A stretch of 64,000 nt of DNA from Arabidopsis thaliana (GCF_000001735.4 NC_003070.9:24909971-24973970), one strand, 5' to 3'. Counted from the first letter of the stretch, positions 35,908-48,544 are shown. Notes: generated by a model not told the origin, from the letters alone. Numbers and translations are program-made.

Positions 35908-36785
35908 TGTGGTGTTTTACTTGTGAATAATAATTTTAAAGATATTATAATATATATAATAAAATAATATTGTGGTGTTTCGATTGTGAACGATAATAAC
36001 TCAAATGATATTGCAGTATATATAATATGACAAAATTTCTTCTCAAAATAATTTATTTGCCATAATAATTTAGTATATTTCATAAATCTTTGACCAATTA
36101 ATGAAAGTTTGTGATATGATTTAAGAATTATTGACTAATGAAACATTAATATGCTCTTCAACATATAATATTAACAGTTTATAAATTCTTACCTTATATT
36201 ATAAATTACATAATTATGAAATTATGAGTTGTTAAGCTAGCAATTTATAATAAATATTATATTATTTTAATTAAAATATGACAATATATATATATATATA
36301 TAACCTTTTTAATTTATTTTGTAGTTTTCGTATTTGACTTGCCTATTTGGCGGATGGTCGTGTGCTTCAGCTGGTATAATGTCAGTCCCAATTTTGTGTA
36401 CTTTTCTGAAATTAAACCTGTAATCTAAACAGAATCAAGCCAATTTAATCATTAAAAACATGTGAATCAAATAACCAAATAATAAAAATGTTCAAACAAC
36501 AATTAAATCAGCAAATTATAGATACTCCTACTTAGAACCATAAAACTCAATTAGAGAACTATTCACACCTAAACATGCAACACAAATCAATAAAGAAGAC
36601 GTAGATGAAGAACATGCAAAGAGCAATTTTTATGACTTAAAAGTATTTAAAGATACATGTAAAAAGTCGAGTGTAGTGGTTAAATAAAAAATAGGAGATG
36701 ACTCAGGTCTGGAGTGAATCGGGTCGAACCTGGATTTGAAAATGCATATGGAAATAGGACCGGACAGTCTTGCACACTTAGTTTA

Positions 36786-37037
36786 ATGACCATGGACACA
36801 TGTTTGGTTTTCTTTGATGTGGTTACAATTAAATACTACTCTAAGTGCACAGCAAGAGATGAGGCTAAAGGAGATGGGAGTAATGATGAGGAACGGGAGA
36901 TCATTTACGAAAAACCTTAGGCTTGATAAGGAGAAGTAGAGGAAGGCTATGAACATAATGAAGAACATGAACTTTGAGCGACTCTCTGAGCTCATGGCTT
37001 TCTACCACTTGATGGGGAAGATCTCTAGTGAGGTGTT
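36786..37037 (+). pseudogene. Broken second copy of the amidotransferase last exon
   Basis: About 250 bp match 34080-34333, covering the end of intron 4 and most of the last exon. The intron acceptor TTACAG has become TTACAA, and an in-frame TAG interrupts the reading (GAGAAGTAGAGG against GAAAAGAAGCAGAGG). The match stops abruptly at GAGGTGTT. It is a non-functional duplicate fragment next to X8 copy 3, so the duplication unit covered both genes. Confidence 0.88.
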
Positions 37038-38650
37038 ATATTCATAACTCATAAAATGATTAACAAAATTATATTCATTTTATAAATTATATTCATATTA
37101 TAAATTATCGTGATTTTTAGATTGTAACATCACGTAGACATCAGTAACGTCCAAAAAAAAAAGTTTTGATTAGATTAATGTTGCACAACAACTTTAGAGG
37201 TTATCTATTACATGGAAAAAACGTTTGATCTATAGTGTACGAGAGAAAAAACCAAAACTGTGTTTGAAACAGAAACGCGTACGACTTTTACCCTTTTGTA
37301 ATGATTTTTCACAACTAAAATATATAGATTTACAGAAAATGTAAGACATCGTTATAAAGCAATGGTAGCTTAACGTAACCGTGGGGACCCAAAATTCTGT
37401 TTGCTTGACTAAATTTTGTTAATTTGGACCTTATTTATCGTGGTCGTGGAATGGAAGGGCTTTCGAAGGCATGTTAGTCTCAGAGCAAATGCAAATGGTG
37501 AAAACAAATGCATGGAACACCTGGTGTCGTGTCTTTTCATTAACATGATTTATAAAATAGTTAAAAACTAGAAAAGATTTGGAAAAAATTAAAGTTATAG
37601 TTTTCTAGACTATATTCAAGGGCAGTTCACAGTCTAATCTATTTTGTAGTGAGAGTAAAAGGAAGCTACAAGGAAATTCTGATATCTAACGAAGTACGTC
37701 AAAAGAGAGTTGCAACGGAAGAGAAAAAAATATTCCCAAGAAAGTAATGCTTGTTTGTTGAAGTTTTTGTCAGTCTCCTAATTTTAAAATATTAGAGGGT
37801 ATTTCTAGTTTTTAATGAATCAGATTCATACACCAAGTTACCGGATTGATGGTATGAGTTTCTGCGTTCGTGTGATTTTACCTCGATAAATATCAGAAAG
37901 ATATGTTTGGATGGGTTTGACGGCGACATATCTGACTTGGTCGGCCAAATGCAAGCCCCTTTGACGGTGTGAGTTTTTGGGAAACGGCAGGTGCCACATA
38001 CATACTTCCTTCTGTACTAGTACATTTAATGTGGTGTGGTTCCGTGTCTTGGCCAACGTTAAATACTTTTCTGTGTGTCGTGGAGAAAAGTCATAAAATT
38101 ATGTAGCTTATAGTTTCTAAGGCCATCTCCATGAGAAACCCACAAAATTTCTCAAACAAAAAAATATTAATATTATATTATAATTTGATTATTTGATTAA
38201 AAAAGTATTTTTGTTAAAAAATTAAACCAATAGTGAGATGAGAATTGTCATGATGGGTTGTATAGAGTATCTCAGAGTTTTTCAAGTGAGAAACTTTCTA
38301 CACTCTCTCCTTCATTTTTATTATTTTTATTTTTTTAATTGTGAAAAACTTTTATGAGATACTGCCAATGGAAATGATCTAAGAGGCTCATATATATCGT
38401 CCATCAATTCAAATGACTGCACCTTGATTCATGATTGTACCCAAGTACCCAACAGTTCGAAACCTGATCAGGCTCTAAAAGTGTTACAAAACACCGTAAT
38501 GTTTCGGAAATTTCCTTAAATAGAGAAATTTCAAAATATTAGGAAATATTTTTCAATTTTTTAAGCTTTGAGGAAGAAGAAAAAACAAAACAAAACAAAA
38601 ACAAAAATCTTTTCGAAGTAAACTAATACTGACATCCCAAGTCTTCGCTT
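37038..38650. other. Spacer before the LRK10L cluster
   Basis: About 1.6 kb with no supportable gene. The first part is the right edge of the duplicated block. Confidence 0.5.
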
Positions 38651-38651
38651 C

Positions 38652-38675
38652 TGTCACTATCCTCACTTGACTTAG
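38652..38675 (+). promoter_or_regulatory. Shared LRK10L upstream element with W-box (copy for module A)
   Basis: TGTCACTATCCTCACTTGAC then TTAG, about 130 bp before the module A start. It contains TTGACT, a W-box bound by WRKY factors. Related copies lie at 40021-40044 (module B), 57538-57561 (minus) and 54085-54106 (minus). Confidence 0.55.
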
Positions 38676-38801
38676 TCCTCAAGCCCTTCACCTTTCAACC
38701 TCAACTTGTATGCTTATCTCTTTTTTTTGTTTAATTCATTTCCTCTGCTCTTTTCAACATAAACTAAACCCAGAAGACACTTTGTTCATATCTCAAACAA
38801 C

Positions 38802-39525
38802 ATGTACTACTACTACCCCACTTTATGTTTTGTCCTGTTCTTCCTCTTTTCTTTAATTTCTCTTGCTTGTTCTTCAAGTATACAAGAACTTCGATTATGT
38901 GAGACTCAGTTTCAGTGTGGGAATATCACCGCTGGTTTCCCCTTCTGGGGAGGGAATCGTCTAAAACATTGCGGTCTTCCATCGCTGGAGCTTCACTGCA
39001 GCAAAAACATCACCTCTTTATTCATCTCAAGTCAAGAGTTCTATGTTTTACATCTAAATCAAACGTCTAAAACACTTAAACTTGCTAGAACAGACCTTTT
39101 AGGTTCAATTTGCAACTCTACTTTCACTACCATAACCTTGCCTCCAAATATTTTCGAGCTTTCTCCAACTTACAAGAGGCTCACCGTTTTCTACTACTGC
39201 TTCTTATTGACTCATTACGTTTCGAGTTATAAATGTCCTATGAGAGGTTTTATCTTTGTGTCTGAAAACCATGAATATCATAAAATCTGCGGTGACACTT
39301 TCACCGTGATTGTTCCTACACGTTTTGGTGCAGGAGAGAAAGAGTTGAATATGACCAATTTGGAAAGTGTTTTAAGTAAAGGATTTGAAGTAAAAGTGAA
39401 GATCGATGATACATCATGTCAAGAATGTTTATCCTCTCATGGAAGTTGTGGCTTTAATGAAACCTTGCCAGTGGGAGGTAAATGCAGTCCACTCAATCCA
39501 ACAACACAACCACCGCCACAACCTG
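38802..39525 (+). other. LRK10L ectodomain module A
   Basis: Signal peptide [20 protein letters not shown], then a GUB_WAK domain ([19 protein letters not shown]) and a C-terminal Cys-rich WAK-association part ([13 protein letters not shown]). Ends at a GTAAGTTTC donor in phase 1. If that donor is not used, the frame stops after about 13 more codons (39563) and would give a secreted, kinase-less protein. Confidence 0.75.
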
Positions 39526-42500
39526 GTAAGTTTCGTATGCATCACAGATTCGCAATCATTTAATATCCATTTTCTTGAACAACTCGAGATATTTATTGAA
39601 TCTTTCTCATTCTGAATACCTTTTTTTTTGTTTAACACTTTACTTAGACATATCAAACAACTATAGTAAGCCATGTTTTTAACATATATATAATATATGC
39701 TAAATTTTTAAATGAAAAATTTAGTGTTTGAACCTCCAAATTTTCTCACAATTTATATTTAGGAATTTTTACCTTCTATTATATAGAACTTATTTATATT
39801 TTGATAAAATTGATTTCTGAGAATCCACCACTGTTTAAGACATTTTTCATGCTCTATAGTCTATATCATGTTCCCGCAATATCCTCAAATGCGCAGCATG
39901 ATTCATGTACTAAATAAGAGTTTTTCAATTTTTAGCTTAGGGAGAAGGAATGAAAAAACAAGGAACAAAAAGTCTTGTCAAAGTAAACTAATACTGACAT
40001 CCCAAATTAGTCTTTGTTTGTGTCACAATCCTCACTTGACTTAGTCCTCAGGCCCGTTGCCGTTTCCACCTCATTTATGCTTATCGCTCTCTCTTTATAT
40101 CTCTTTGTTTAAATCAATTCCTCTTATTTCTTCTCAACACAAACCAAAAACATAAAACACGTTGTTCATAGATCTCAAACAAATCATGTACTATCCCCTC
40201 AGTTCTAGTTTGATGTTCTTCATCCTCTTCTCCTTATTCTACCATCTTCCTTGTGAATCAAGTAAGTGTGAGAGTCTGTTTCAGTGTGGGAACATCACCG
40301 CCAGTTTTCCTTTCTGGGGAGGGGATCGTCACAAACATTGCGGTCATCCATTGCTAGAGCTTCGCTGCGACCAAAACAAGAGTACCTCTTTATTCATCTC
40401 AGACCAAGAGTTCTTTGTTCTCCATGTCGATCAAACATCTTACAGTCTTACACTCGCCAGACCAGACCTTTTACATTCCTTTTGCTCCCTTACATTCACC
40501 AACACAACCTTACCACCAGAAATTTTCGAACTTTCTCCGGCCTACAAGAGCGTCACATTCTACCACTGTTACCCGGTTCTTCCTGACCTTTCGAATTATA
40601 CATGTCCTGTTATAGGTCCAATCTCAGTGTCTGGAAACCCTGAAGATCACGAAACCTGCTTTCCCAATTTTGCCGCAAACGTTCCCACGAGTTTCGTCAC
40701 GAAAGAGAAAAAATTGAATATAGCCAATTTGGAAAGTGTTTTGGAAAAGGGCTTTGAGGTGAACATGAATGTCATCATGAAAGCTTGTCAAGCATGTTCA
40801 TACTCTAATGAATCCTGTGGCTTCGATGAAAACTTTCCATTCGAAGTCAAATGCAAACCACACCATTCACCAACTGGTAAGTTTCTTATCCATCACTATC
40901 ATTTCCTATCAATTTTCTTTGACGTATTAGACATAACTTATTAGTGAGCTTAGAAAGACGGTGATGCAAGATATATAACATAACTTGTTTGATATATTTT
41001 TTTTCCGATTTGGCATTAATTTAGCGTTTAGTCGCCAATCTATTTCACTAATTGATTAACAATGTTTTAAATCAATTTATGTATCTCTATATATTGCTTT
41101 TTTGTTTAATTTCCAAGAGTTTGATATGACCGGACCGTCCATCAACTTTAATAAGTGCACTATATCCATATAGTCTTCCAAAATCTTAGCTTTAGACAAA
41201 AGAGAAAACAAAGTACAAAAAGTCTTCCAAAGTAAACTAATAAATGACACCACAAGTCTCCTCTTCAAGTCTCTTTCTCTCTCTCTTTGTTTAAATCACT
41301 TCCTTTGCTCTCTCAACATAAACCAAACACAAAAGACAGTGTTCATAACTCTCAACAAATCATGTACTATCTCCCAACTTCTTGTATGTTCTTGTTTTTC
41401 CTCTTCTCCTCTTTCCACCCTCTTCTTTCTGCTTCAAGTAAACAAGAACTCGGGTGGTGTGAAGCTAAGTTTCAGTGTGGGAACATCACCGCTGGTTTCC
41501 CTTTCTCCGGTGGGAATCGTCCTCAAATTTGCGGTCATCCATCGTTGGAGCTTCACTGCTATAACAACATGGCCTCTATAATCATCTCAGACCACTTTTA
41601 CAATGTTCTCCATATAGATCAAACATCTAACACTCTTAGACTTGCTAGAGCAGAGCTGGAAGGTTCTTTTTGCAACGCTACTTACACAGCCACAACCTTG
41701 CCTTCCAAAATCTTTGAGATTTCATCAACCTACAAGAGCCTCACTGTTTTCTACCTCTGCGACCCTAAGGTTTCTTACCGTTCGAGTTATACATGTCCTG
41801 GTAGAGGCCTTGTCTCAGTGTCTCAAAATTCTGATTACCATAACTCCTGCCAAGACAGTTTCACGATTAACGTTCCAAAGAGCTTTGTTCCAGAAGAGAA
41901 AGAGTTGGATGTGACCAATTTGGAAAGTGCTTTAAGAGAAGGATTTGAGGTGAAGGTAAAGGTTGATGAGAAAACTTGTCAAAAATGTACATCCTCTGGT
42001 GGAACCTGCGGCTTCCAAAATTCAACACAGATTTGCTGCAAGGAAGCCTCATCATTAGGATGCAATAAAGTCCATCCACTACCTGATGGTAAGTTTCTTC
42101 AAAACCCGTTACATCTCCACAATCTTTACAAAAATCTTGATAATGCCACTAGCCACCATAATCAAGAAACTAATACAAGATATAAACTTCACTTGTTTGA
42201 TTCTTCTTCTATCTCCAACAAATTAGCATTTAAGTCACTCACTCTCTTTCACTAATTGATTTTTTTTTTTCCACGTTAGTCAGTTTCATTAGTTAATGAT
42301 TTTTGCCTTAGTCCACACTCCATTTTTTTTCCACAATATCTTTAGATTCTCTCCAACTGAAAAACAATGGACCAAAACTAGGACATGGTTTTTGTGCTGG
42401 TCAATTTATGTAAAAAGGGTCCTACTTTTATAATGGAGTATTCTTTTTTCCATAAGGTCCATTCTAAGAAATTTCCAACCACCAGACTTTGAAGTCGTCT

Positions 42501-45468
42501 TACAGAAAAAAAACAAAAGAATAGAAAAATAAAAAGTTAAGGAAGAATCCAACTTTGTATAGTCCAAGGTGAGAAGTCGTTTATATTCTATAAACAACAA
42601 AGATAAAAACTCGTTTAAAATCACTATTCCCATTATCGTTTACCAATATATTAGTACCATTCAAAGTCGTCGTTGTAAGCCACCTAATTCCAAAGAAACT
42701 TCGATTCAGAAAAATATTAAATTCCAGAAAGAAACATTAAATAGATATTAAAGTGGAGGTTGGTCCAGAAAGACCAAACATGTTCCTTTAGTTCAACTCT
42801 TACAAAACCAAAGACATTTTCCATTTGCTTCATCTCTTCGTTTTCATCTTCTTCTTCTTCACCATTTTTTTATTATTCACCTGCAACACGATGATCAATT
42901 TGTCTCTTTCCCTGACCAAATACATGTCCTATAGCTTCATATGGATGCTCTTTGTGATCCATATATCTTGTGTTTTATCAGCTACTGAGCTTGAGCTTCA
43001 CAGACGCTGCAATGGCACGTTTAGCTGCGGCGATCAGAGAGAACTCTTTTACCCTTTCTGGACATCTGGTAGAGAAGACTGTGGCCACCCTGACTTCAAG
43101 CTCGACGACTGTAGCGGAAGATTCGCAGAGCTTAGCATTTCCTCTGTGAAATTTAGAATTCTAGCGTCGGTTTATGGCTCTAATATCATAAGACTCGGCA
43201 GATCCGAATATATAGGCGATCTCTGTCCCCAAGATCCTATAAATGCACCATTCAGCGAAAGTGTCCTTCCATTTGCTCCTAACACCGAGCTGCTGACTAT
43301 TTTTTACAACTGCAGCCGAGACTTTCCACAGCAAGTTACTAATTTTGGAGACTTTGCTTGTGGGGATGATAGTGATGATGATAGAAGTTACTATGTGACG
43401 AGAAACCTCTCGTTTCCTCCACTCAGTGAGATTAATGACCTTTTATACGACTTCAGTCAATCTTGCGATAGAAACGTCAGTATTCCCGCATCTGGATCGA
43501 CGCTTAACATACTGCAGAGCACTCCGAGTAACGATAATCTAAAGAAGGCTCTCGAATACGGTTTCGAGCTTGAACTTAACCAAGATTGTCGGACGTGCAT
43601 AGACTCTAAGGGTGCTTGTGGATATAGTCAAACCTCAAGTAGATTCGTCTGCTATTCTATAGAAGAGCCACAAACCCCTACTCCACCAAACCCTACTAGA
43701 AACAAGGGTAATATTTCCTACATGTTCTAATTTCCTAATGGCTCTTCCACAAGAATCACCACAGAAAATCCTTTTAGTTTAGTTGACCAAAAAAAAAAAT
43801 CCTTTTAGTTTCTGATAACTATATACAGAAACTCCCTCGAGTTTTAAGTTATTCATTTCCAGTAAGATTCACAGTTATGTGTTTAGTTCGAACTAACCTT
43901 TTTTCTGTTGCCATTCCATAGATACAAGCCTCTCTATTGGAGCAAAAGCAGGTGTTTCCCCTTTCCCCGTTCTTTCGCAACACCTGATTTGATTACCATT
44001 GACAACAGCATATACTTATTATGAAAACTGTTTTTTGTTTTCCTCTCTAGGCATTGCGGTTGCTTCTGTATCGGGTTTGGCCATTCTTCTACTCGCAGGT
44101 TTGTTCTTATGCATCAGACGGAGAAGGAAGACTCAGGACGCTCAATACACAAGCAAAAGCTTGCCTATCACATCATACTCGAGTAGAGATACATCAAGAA
44201 ATCCAACTTCCACAACAATCTCCTCCAGTAGCAATCACTCTCTTCTTCCCTCAATCTCTAACCTTGCAAACCGAAGCGACTACTGTGGAGTCCAAGTCTT
44301 TAGCTATGAAGAACTTGAAGAAGCAACTGAGAATTTCTCTAGAGAACTCGGGGATGGTGGCTTCGGTACTGTCTACTACGGTAAGCAATTCGACACTACA
44401 TTTCAATCTCCTTGAAAGCTTTTGAGTATTGATTCGAACATTTTTCGGCATTACTCTATAGGCGTGTTGAAAGACGGACGAGCTGTAGCAGTGAAACGAC
44501 TCTACGAAAGATCACTAAAACGCGTAGAACAATTCAAGAACGAAATCGAAATCTTGAAATCACTAAAACATCCGAACCTCGTGATCCTCTACGGATGCAC
44601 ATCAAGACACAGCAGAGAGCTTCTACTAGTCTACGAATACATCTCAAACGGAACTCTAGCCGAACATCTACACGGCAACCGCGCAGAAGCTCGTCCTCTC
44701 TGCTGGTCAACCCGATTAAACATCGCAATCGAAACCGCAAGCGCATTATCATTCCTCCACATAAAAGGTAAACAAAGATCATAACCAAAATCCAATATCA
44801 GAATTTCGCAAATCTCATTCCTCTGTTTTACAGGAATCATACACAGAGACATCAAGACTACTAACATACTCTTAGACGATAACTACCAAGTCAAAGTCGC
44901 CGATTTCGGACTTTCACGGTTGTTTCCAATGGATCAAACACACATATCAACCGCACCACAAGGCACACCAGGCTACGTGGATCCAGAGTATTACCAATGT
45001 TACCAATTAAACGAGAAGAGCGATGTCTACAGCTTCGGAGTCGTACTAACGGAACTAATCTCATCAAAAGAAGCAGTAGACATTACTCGACACCGTCACG
45101 ATATCAATCTAGCGAACATGGCTGTATCTAAGATTCAGAACAATGCATTACACGAGCTTGTGGATTCGAGTTTAGGATACGATAATGATCCTGAAGTTAG
45201 GAGGAAGATGATGGCGGTGGCGGAATTAGCGTTTCGATGTTTGCAACAAGAGAGAGATGTTAGACCGGCGATGGATGAGATTGTGGAGATTTTGAGAGGG
45301 ATTAAGGATGATGAGAAGAAGCGTGTGTTGGTGAAGTCGCCGGATGTTGTGGATATTGAATGCGGTGGTGGTGATGATGTTGGATTGTTGAGGAATAGTG
45401 TTCCGCCGCCGATTTCGCCGGAGACTGATAAGTGGACTAGTAGTTCTGATACGGCGGCGAGTTTGTAA
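38802..45468 (+). CDS. LRK10L-type receptor kinase locus with four GUB_WAK exons and an RD kinase
   Basis: Candidate exons: module A 38802-39525, module B 40172-40876, module C 41336-42088, module D 42982-43707, mini-exon 43922-43951, TM/juxtamembrane 44051-44380, then kinase 44462-44767 and 44834-45468 (TAA). All junctions are phase 1, so every module can be spliced to the next in frame. The certain core is module D through kinase, and C to D has a strong acceptor (TTTTATCAG). The kinase has [23 protein letters not shown] and DFG, so it is an active-looking RD kinase. The GUB_WAK modules resemble wall-associated, galacturonan-binding ectodomains. A, B and C each start with their own signal peptide, and A and B have their own upstream element. 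This may therefore be one long fused gene or a kinase gene plus kinase-less ectodomain genes. Expected locus AT1G66880. Confidence 0.7.
40021..40044 (+). promoter_or_regulatory. Shared LRK10L upstream element with W-box (copy for module B)
   Basis: TGTCACAATCCTCACTTGAC then TTAG, the same element as at 38652, about 140 bp before the module B Met codon. Its presence inside what would be an intron argues that module B has, or once had, its own promoter. Confidence 0.55.
40186..40876 (+). other. LRK10L ectodomain module B
   Basis: [20 protein letters not shown] signal peptide, then the [19 protein letters not shown] domain, ending in the same phase-1 GTAAGTTTC donor. An in-frame acceptor (GTTCATAG) just before, at 40172, would allow fusion to module A. 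Confidence 0.75.
41362..42088 (+). other. LRK10L ectodomain module C
   Basis: [20 protein letters not shown] signal peptide, then the [19 protein letters not shown] domain, with the second half extended by [10 protein letters not shown] before the GTAAGTTTC donor. This donor joins in frame to module D (GAT G|CT ACT), the same type 1 to type 2 joint as in the gene at 60010-63099. Confidence 0.8.
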
Positions 45469-45587
45469 TTAGGGTTACTGTAAGTGGTTTTTTAATCTGT
45501 GTTAAAAAAGGATTCTTCTATTTTTGTGTTTACATTTTTTGGTTACCAATTAAAATGACATTACTATTATTAGAGATATACATACAT

Positions 45588-45717
45588 ATTACTACTCTTC
45601 CTATCCTATGTGGCTATGTCACGTGTGTGCAAATGTAACGTTCAGTAATATTATTACTACTCTTCCAATCCTATGTGGCTATGTCACGTGTGTGCAAATG
45701 TAACGTTCAGTAATATT
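45588..45717. repeat. 65-bp tandem duplication with G-box
   Basis: Two adjacent 65-bp copies (45588-45652, 45653-45717) that I see differing at one position. Each contains GTCACGTGTGTGC, with a CACGTG G-box, about 120 bp after the LRK10L stop. It may fall in the 3' UTR. Confidence 0.9.
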
Positions 45718-47643
45718 TTACTACGTTGAGATTGTTAGCCTATTTTACAACACGCAATTATTGAATTGATAGACGAAACTATGAGGTGGACAGCGAAATA
45801 TTTTGTGAGAATTTCTTCAAATTTTGTCAACAGCGGAATTCTGACTATGAGGTGTTATGATTTGGGATTGTATCAACAACGTTTACCATTTGTCAATTTC
45901 TTGTACATCAATGCTACCATTGGTCAAAATGGATTAAGACCAAAGAAATCTACGATCGAAAAGAGACTATCCGCTATCGAGAGCAATTCAGGAACCGGAT
46001 ATTTTTAGTATCCCTATCATAATGTTAATTCATAATTATTATTTAATATATGTAGTTGCATCTCTAGATCCTTTTCAATGGTGTCTTTATTTTTTACTCT
46101 AAATTTAGAGTTTTTTATAAAATATAAATAGAACATAGCTTTCCTCCATTAATAGTTGATTCAATTTTTTTTGCTTTAAAATATATATTCCTAATATATT
46201 CTGTTTTAATATTTTATTTTAATTTATCACATAGTTATTTACTTAAATTTTCCAAATTCTATCAACTTAGTTTAACTTATGCAAGAATTCTACATTTTTA
46301 TTTATATATTTAATAGGTAATGAATTTTAAAACATTATTTTGCATAGTTATAACTTTTATATAGGTGATGAATTCTAACACAGTTTTATATATTTTAGGT
46401 GATGAATTCGATTTTATTAAGAAAGAAGATAAATAAACATAATTTGTTAAGTAAAGCTCTTTCTTGTTTGATTTGATCATTGTAAATTATGTTTTGTTTA
46501 AGTCATTTTAAACTAAAAATGTGACTTTTTCAAATAAACATTCCTTACATTGTATTGCATAGAGGGTTTGAGGGATAGTAAGCCAATGAGAAGATTTAAA
46601 CTAACTTAAAATAAAACTTTAATTGAATACATAAAAAACAAGTTTTGTACATGAAAAAAGTTATACTGTGGATATTTTGTGGAAGCCCCTATTTAGACAT
46701 GGTTATTTTTGTTTTTAATATTTCATTCAATCGGTCGTAAGTAAGTGTATTATATCTCATGCAAATAGTAAGCTCTATGATGAAGCTTGTTTCTCATGAA
46801 ACAACCTTAATAAAGTGAGATCTCAAACGGTGAGAGGGACAATCTTGGTAAAAAATTGCATCAAATTCTTTTGTCGCTAACTACACTTATATTCTTACAA
46901 AAGCATATGTTATGAATTCACGAAAATACCTTGAAGAACAGTTATGAGAAGTAACTTCACTCTTAATGGAACATATTTCCAAGTTAGCGAGGTCACGCAA
47001 CAATTTCAATACATGATCTTTAAAATTTATAAAATACGTATGTATAAGGGGTTTTGATCGGGAGACAAAAAGACTCCTTGCTGTGGCACAGTAATCTTAC
47101 AATTAAAAACACAATGTGAACTTATCCATATTTAATATGTTCAATTGTGTTTTGAGTCTAAAGATTGATTTTAATTTTATTTTACTTTTTTTGTTTTCTT
47201 TATAGCTTGTATAAACCAATGTCGAGAAATATTGTTACTTATGTTATTACTTGTGTTAATTTTGTTTCATATTCTTTAAATTTGTACTTATCTCTGACTT
47301 AATTAGTTTTACGTCTTCTTTTTCTTTTTGCCGGCAGTTGTTTAGTCTTCTACATCCACTATTTTAGAGCAATCAGTCATCTATTAATTAATAACCATCA
47401 TCAGCAAAAAAATACAAAAAGAAAAATTCGCTGGCATCTTAAATATCATCAGCGAAAAGTATACGACACTCATTCTTACAAGCCACGTGTAACCTATCTT
47501 CTTCAAGAATGGTGCCAATCCTAGTCACCACCTTATTCCTTTAACCCTCCACTATCATTACTACTCACACGAAGCAAAGAATCACCCAAACCAATCCAAA
47601 TGATCAAGACAGTACACAGAGATCGAAACACAAAACCAAACCA
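45718..47643. other. Spacer, no gene seen
   Basis: AT-rich. A frame at 45766-46008 (80 codons) shows no domain. Motif AGGTGATGAATTC recurs at about 46365 and 46399, with a weaker copy near 46315. Confidence 0.45.
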
Positions 47644-48120
47644 ATGTCTCTGCAAAAGTTTAAGCTTCTCGCAACTCATTGCAGCACCGTCGCAGAGAGT
47701 CCGACACGTAGTCCAGTCATCCACCTCCGCCGTCGTAAAACGCTGCGTTTGTTACTCACTCGATCATCAGACCGATGGAGATTACCGGAGATCCAAAACA
47801 ACGTAGATGAATCGAAGAAAACGGATAAGAGAGGTAAGATCCGATCTAGCCGGAAGCTTGGAGATCTTTTTGTTTCGTCGCCACCGTTTGAGGAAAGTGG
47901 CGGTGGCGGCGGCGGAGATAAGGGGACGAAGATGGAGGTGGAGATGGAGAGGGATGTACCGGTTAACGGCGTTAGTAATAACGCAGGTTTTGGAGAAGAG
48001 ATAACGGCTCGGCGTGTGGGCTTTAACGGGTCTGTTAGGCCCATGTCATCTGTTACACTTCGATGTAGATTACTTAGACGATCTTGGCGTCCTGTACTTG
48101 TAACTATTCCTGAACAATAA
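47644..48120 (+). CDS. Small basic protein of unknown function
   Basis: A single exon of 158 aa starting MSLQKFKLLATHCSTVAESP. It is Arg/Ser-rich in the first half (IHLRRRKTLRLLLTRSS), has a Gly run (six G) in the middle, and ends with RPMSSVTLRCRLLRRSWRPV and TIPEQ. The N-terminus could be an organelle-targeting peptide (basic, few acids), but this is only a guess. I recognise no domain. GC-rich coding sequence against AT-rich flanks supports a real gene. Expected locus AT1G66890; I recall the label 50S ribosomal-like for it, which I cannot confirm from the sequence. Confidence 0.75.
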   Translation: MSLQKFKLLATHCSTVAESPTRSPVIHLRRRKTLRLLLTRSSDRWRLPEIQNNVDESKKTDKRGKIRSSRKLGDLFVSSPPFEESGGGGGGDKGTKMEVEMERDVPVNGVSNNAGFGEEITARRVGFNGSVRPMSSVTLRCRLLRRSWRPVLVTIPEQ

Positions 48121-48544
48121 ACTCTGAAACAAATAAATTATATTAACATTTTTCTATGTTGAAATTTTGATTTTTAGGATAATTGTTTTTTCTTAGGATT
48201 TTAATCCAATTCTGATTTTGTTTCTCGGAATTTTATTGTGATTTGTTTATTCCTCAAAGTAGATATATATTTTTTTTCTTCTTGAAGTTAATATTATATA
48301 CTATGTAATTGCAAGTTTTTGGTTAAAATTGCTATAATTAATTATTTGTATTTGTGTGAGAAATCATCATTGGCATTTTGACTAAAACACCAATGGATAT
48401 GAACTTTGTACTTGTCTTATTTGTATTATTGAGAATGATATTTTGCATAAAAGAGAAAAACTATTTGTAAAGTATATGAGAAGAACATGAGGAGCATATA
48501 TAGGAGTATCATCAAATTTTCTTTTACATATATAAATATATCAC

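Noticed and set aside
36714-36920. 68-codon plus frame over the amidotransferase fragment
   Set aside because: Out of frame with the parent exon; a by-product of a decayed duplicate.
47676-48044. Minus-strand proline-rich 122-codon frame
   Set aside because: Antisense of the 158-aa gene; no motif and no promoter.
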